Assembly (NCBI RefSeq): GCF_037975245.1
Contig: NC_092564.1
Location: 3,251,984 to 3,315,983, forward strand
Direction: 5' to 3'
Length of the DNA: 64,000 bases
Origin: Apostichopus japonicus
Lineage: Eukaryota > Echinodermata > Holothuroidea > Aspidochirotida > Stichopodidae
Shown: positions 61,577-64,000 of the stretch, piece after piece
Position numbering within the stretch: position 1 is the stretch's first letter
Layout of the letters: the number at the start of each line of letters is the position of its first letter
The notes under the pieces: generated by a model
Databases searched by the model: none
What the model was told of the DNA's origin: nothing
What the model saw: only the letters and a program-made list of their open reading frames with translations
Translations under genes and position numbers: made by a program

Positions 61577-63516
61577 TAAGATCTCATACAGAACTTGACT
61601 TGCCTCCGCTTCTCTTCCTGTGATAGGTTCCTGTTTGCAGGTCTGTTAAATGTTCGGATGAAAGGCTGTGATTGCACTTTTGCATAAAATCAATGAGACC
61701 TGCTCTTTTGGAGTAAACCTCCTTTAATAGTTTAATTGTCCTCTGTTGTTGTTGAAGTCTGTTACATATGGTGGCCATCTTTTATATTTGTATGAACTAA
61801 CAGAAAAGTTGGAAAGAAGGAAAATGGCATTCTTAAATCAAAGAACAATAGGGTAACACTTTTCTTTGTTTTACAAGATCCTAAAATTATTGCAAGAAAT
61901 ATACCTTTCGTTAAAGCCTGATTTTGCTTTCAATTAGATATGTGCACAGAAACTAACCTACACCTTATATTTCCTATTTATCTGAATCACGTATATCTTC
62001 TGGCAGGGTTGTTTTAGACAGAAAAAGTAGGCTTTTAAACAGCTTGTGAGGATAACAATGAAGTAATCTTCCCCAATATGTATCTTTTACATTAGTTCAA
62101 AAGTTTGAGCAATATTTCTAAGCATCACTCTCACAGAAGTTATGGAAAATGTGTCGCCCAGACACTTTCATGACATTAATATGAATCACAAGCAAATCCA
62201 GAAAAGCTGTTCTGCAAGAATAGAGGTTTACAGTACCTTGTGAATGCTTTGGTATTGTACTAAAACCAGGAGTTAACTCCAGGATTAAAGCAGTGCGTGT
62301 AATGAACAGCCTAAATAAATTAATCTTTGATGCATGGTAATCACTCTTAGGTGAACTATTATGGTAATGAGTCATTTTTGTGTTTTCATTTTTAAGTCTT
62401 ACACTGCAATATGTATGTGACCCTGCTAACAGTAAAGCAGTGATTTATAACTCACAGCTTGTGTATAACCCTATTGTCATGGTTTTGACAGCAAAGGTCC
62501 ACCGGTTAGGAATATTAGCTATTAGTTTAACCACCATCCGCAGCTAAACTTGGGTCCCAATCTACAAAAACGCTGGGAAACGCAGCATTGACTAGCGGTG
62601 ATGTGAAAATAGTCAACAAGTGTGTTATACTTTAGTGATTACAGTCGAAAGGATTATTGAACCATTTAAAGCTAACTATATTTGTATCTGTTTATAGTTT
62701 TGTAATAGGTTGATGGCATTTAAAAATAGTTCAAATTCATCTCAAATTGCAATAAACTTTAATTGTATTTGGGGAAAAGGTGGTCTTGTTCACAGAATAG
62801 CCCTAGACTAATTAATCAAAAAAAGCAAAAAAGATGTTTATGAGATTAATGTTGTTTACATATCAAATAGCAAACTTCAAGCAATGGGTACTTTGTAGCT
62901 GTTACGTTTAACATTTTAAGATAGTAAACTCTTATTGATTGTGGCACCGACAGTCTAGAGCAGTGATTAAATTTCTAATTCAGTCCAATGGATTTTATGT
63001 TGAATATCTATTTGCATGAATTGTAAAAAGTGATTGATTGCAGAGGAATTTGAAAATAGAAAGGATACTCTTGTAATCCAATATACTGTTATTTATCAGT
63101 GGTAAATAAATTTAATCTATGTTGTAATTGTTTTACAAGGTCTGGCTTAAATGTTGTTAAAAGGTAGTAAAATTATATTCTTCTTTGCTTTCATTAGATC
63201 TGGACTGCATGTTTGAATACATCATGCAAAAAATTAATAAGATTTGAAGTTCTAACATACTTCTTTTTTTTGCTCTTAAACATCAAATACGATCTCCCAC
63301 ACACATTCATTTCAAAATCATTGCACTGTAGTTTCAGTTTAGGAATGTTGCACATAAAAGTCTGTATTGATAAAAATTTCATGTGAATATATCTCGGTGA
63401 TATTGGTTGTATTTATGTGCACTCCACAACCTTTCCACTCCTTGGACTTCCTTTTTTGGAAAAATATGTTTCTTTTTCAGGTTTCTACCATTTTATCATG
63501 TTTGCAAATCATCAAT
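61577..63516. other. No gene seen
   Basis: About 1.9 kb of AT-rich sequence without supportable exons. Confidence 0.45.
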
Positions 63517-63835
63517 GTGATATCCCTTCGATGATTCCATCAGTAAAGTTTAAAAATGTGATATCCCTTCTATGATTCCATCAGTTAACAAAAAAGGTGA
63601 TATCACTTTTATGATTCCAATAGTTAACTCAAAATGTGATTTTATCTCTTCTATGATTCCCTCAGTCAAGTTTAAAAAGGTGATATCCCTTCGATGATTC
63701 CATCAGTTAACTCAAAAAGTGATATCCCTTCTATGATTCCCTCAGTTAAGTCTAAAAAGGTGATATCAGTTCTATGATTCCATCAGTCAAATCTAAAAAG
63801 GTTGTATACCTTCTATGATTCCATCATTCTACTAA
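63517..63835 (+). repeat. ~40-bp tandem repeat, 8 copies
   Basis: GTGATATCCCTTCTATGATT followed by CCATCAGTTAA-type text recurs at 63517, 63558, 63597, 63636, 63680, 63719, 63760 and 63801 (spacing 39-44), with scattered substitutions. Confidence 0.92.
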
Positions 63836-64000
63836 AATGATAAAAGAAAACTTAGAACAAGCCAAGAAAAGTATTGTAAATATAAGAGGAATATATCTTG
63901 TTTTGTGATGCTAGAAGGTAAGGGAGAAATTCAGTCTGGACGCAATGACAGACACTCAGTTTTGTCACTGTGGCCAAGCTTGGAGTCAGTGCAGTGGAGA

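Overview
This window is AT-rich eukaryotic DNA, almost certainly from an animal. It has spliced coding fragments, very low gene density, a tRNA-derived SINE, long TA arrays, many tandem satellites and many short non-autonomous DNA transposons. The repeat style and the frequent TAGGCCTA-type words suggest a marine invertebrate deuterostome, perhaps an echinoderm. That placement is an inference; nothing here identifies a species. No operon, CRISPR array, rRNA gene or intact tRNA gene is visible.

Layout. 0-5 kb: the last coding exon of an unrecognised gene (3-296) runs in from the left edge. It is followed by a TTAA-flanked element, a hAT-like element with a polypyrimidine tract, and a 436-bp satellite whose units carry AGGTCA direct repeats. 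5-11.8 kb: a large inverted repeat, a roughly 22-26 bp satellite in mixed orientation, and hAT-like fragments. 12.28-13.64 kb: the most notable locus, three exons on the + strand with matching splice phases. They encode the C-terminal two thirds of a beta-trefoil protein with the interleukin-1 pattern (I/F)-E-S-x5-W-Y-I. 13.7-15.4 kb: nested hAT-like elements with intact 8-bp target duplications, inserted just after that gene. 15.7-21.5 kb: AGGTCA-containing modules, a TA array and another hAT-like element. 21.9-28.3 kb: TTAA-flanked elements, plus a terminal-inverted-repeat unit holding a coding-like exon, whose terminus has grown into a 22-bp satellite.

28-46.5 kb: mostly non-coding, with 248-, 71-, 38- and ~180-bp tandem arrays, two near-identical TTAA elements (32.5 and 41.7 kb), a larger TTAA element (43.2 kb), complete hAT-like elements at 36.4 and 45.2 kb, and a weak two-exon candidate at 40.5 kb. 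46.5-54.5 kb: scattered minus-strand coding-like pieces, the best being a two-exon membrane-protein C-terminus at 51.4-51.7 kb; also a SINE and a 1.7-kb array of 185-bp units. 54.5-64 kb: repeat-poor until a 66-bp minisatellite (open on both strands but unlikely to code) and a ~40-bp array.

The gene fragments show no functional linkage to one another. Most of the window is shaped by transposition and tandem amplification. Many long open frames are random or repeat-derived; only frames with splice sites, phase agreement or recognisable motifs are annotated, and confidence is kept low where only composition supports them.
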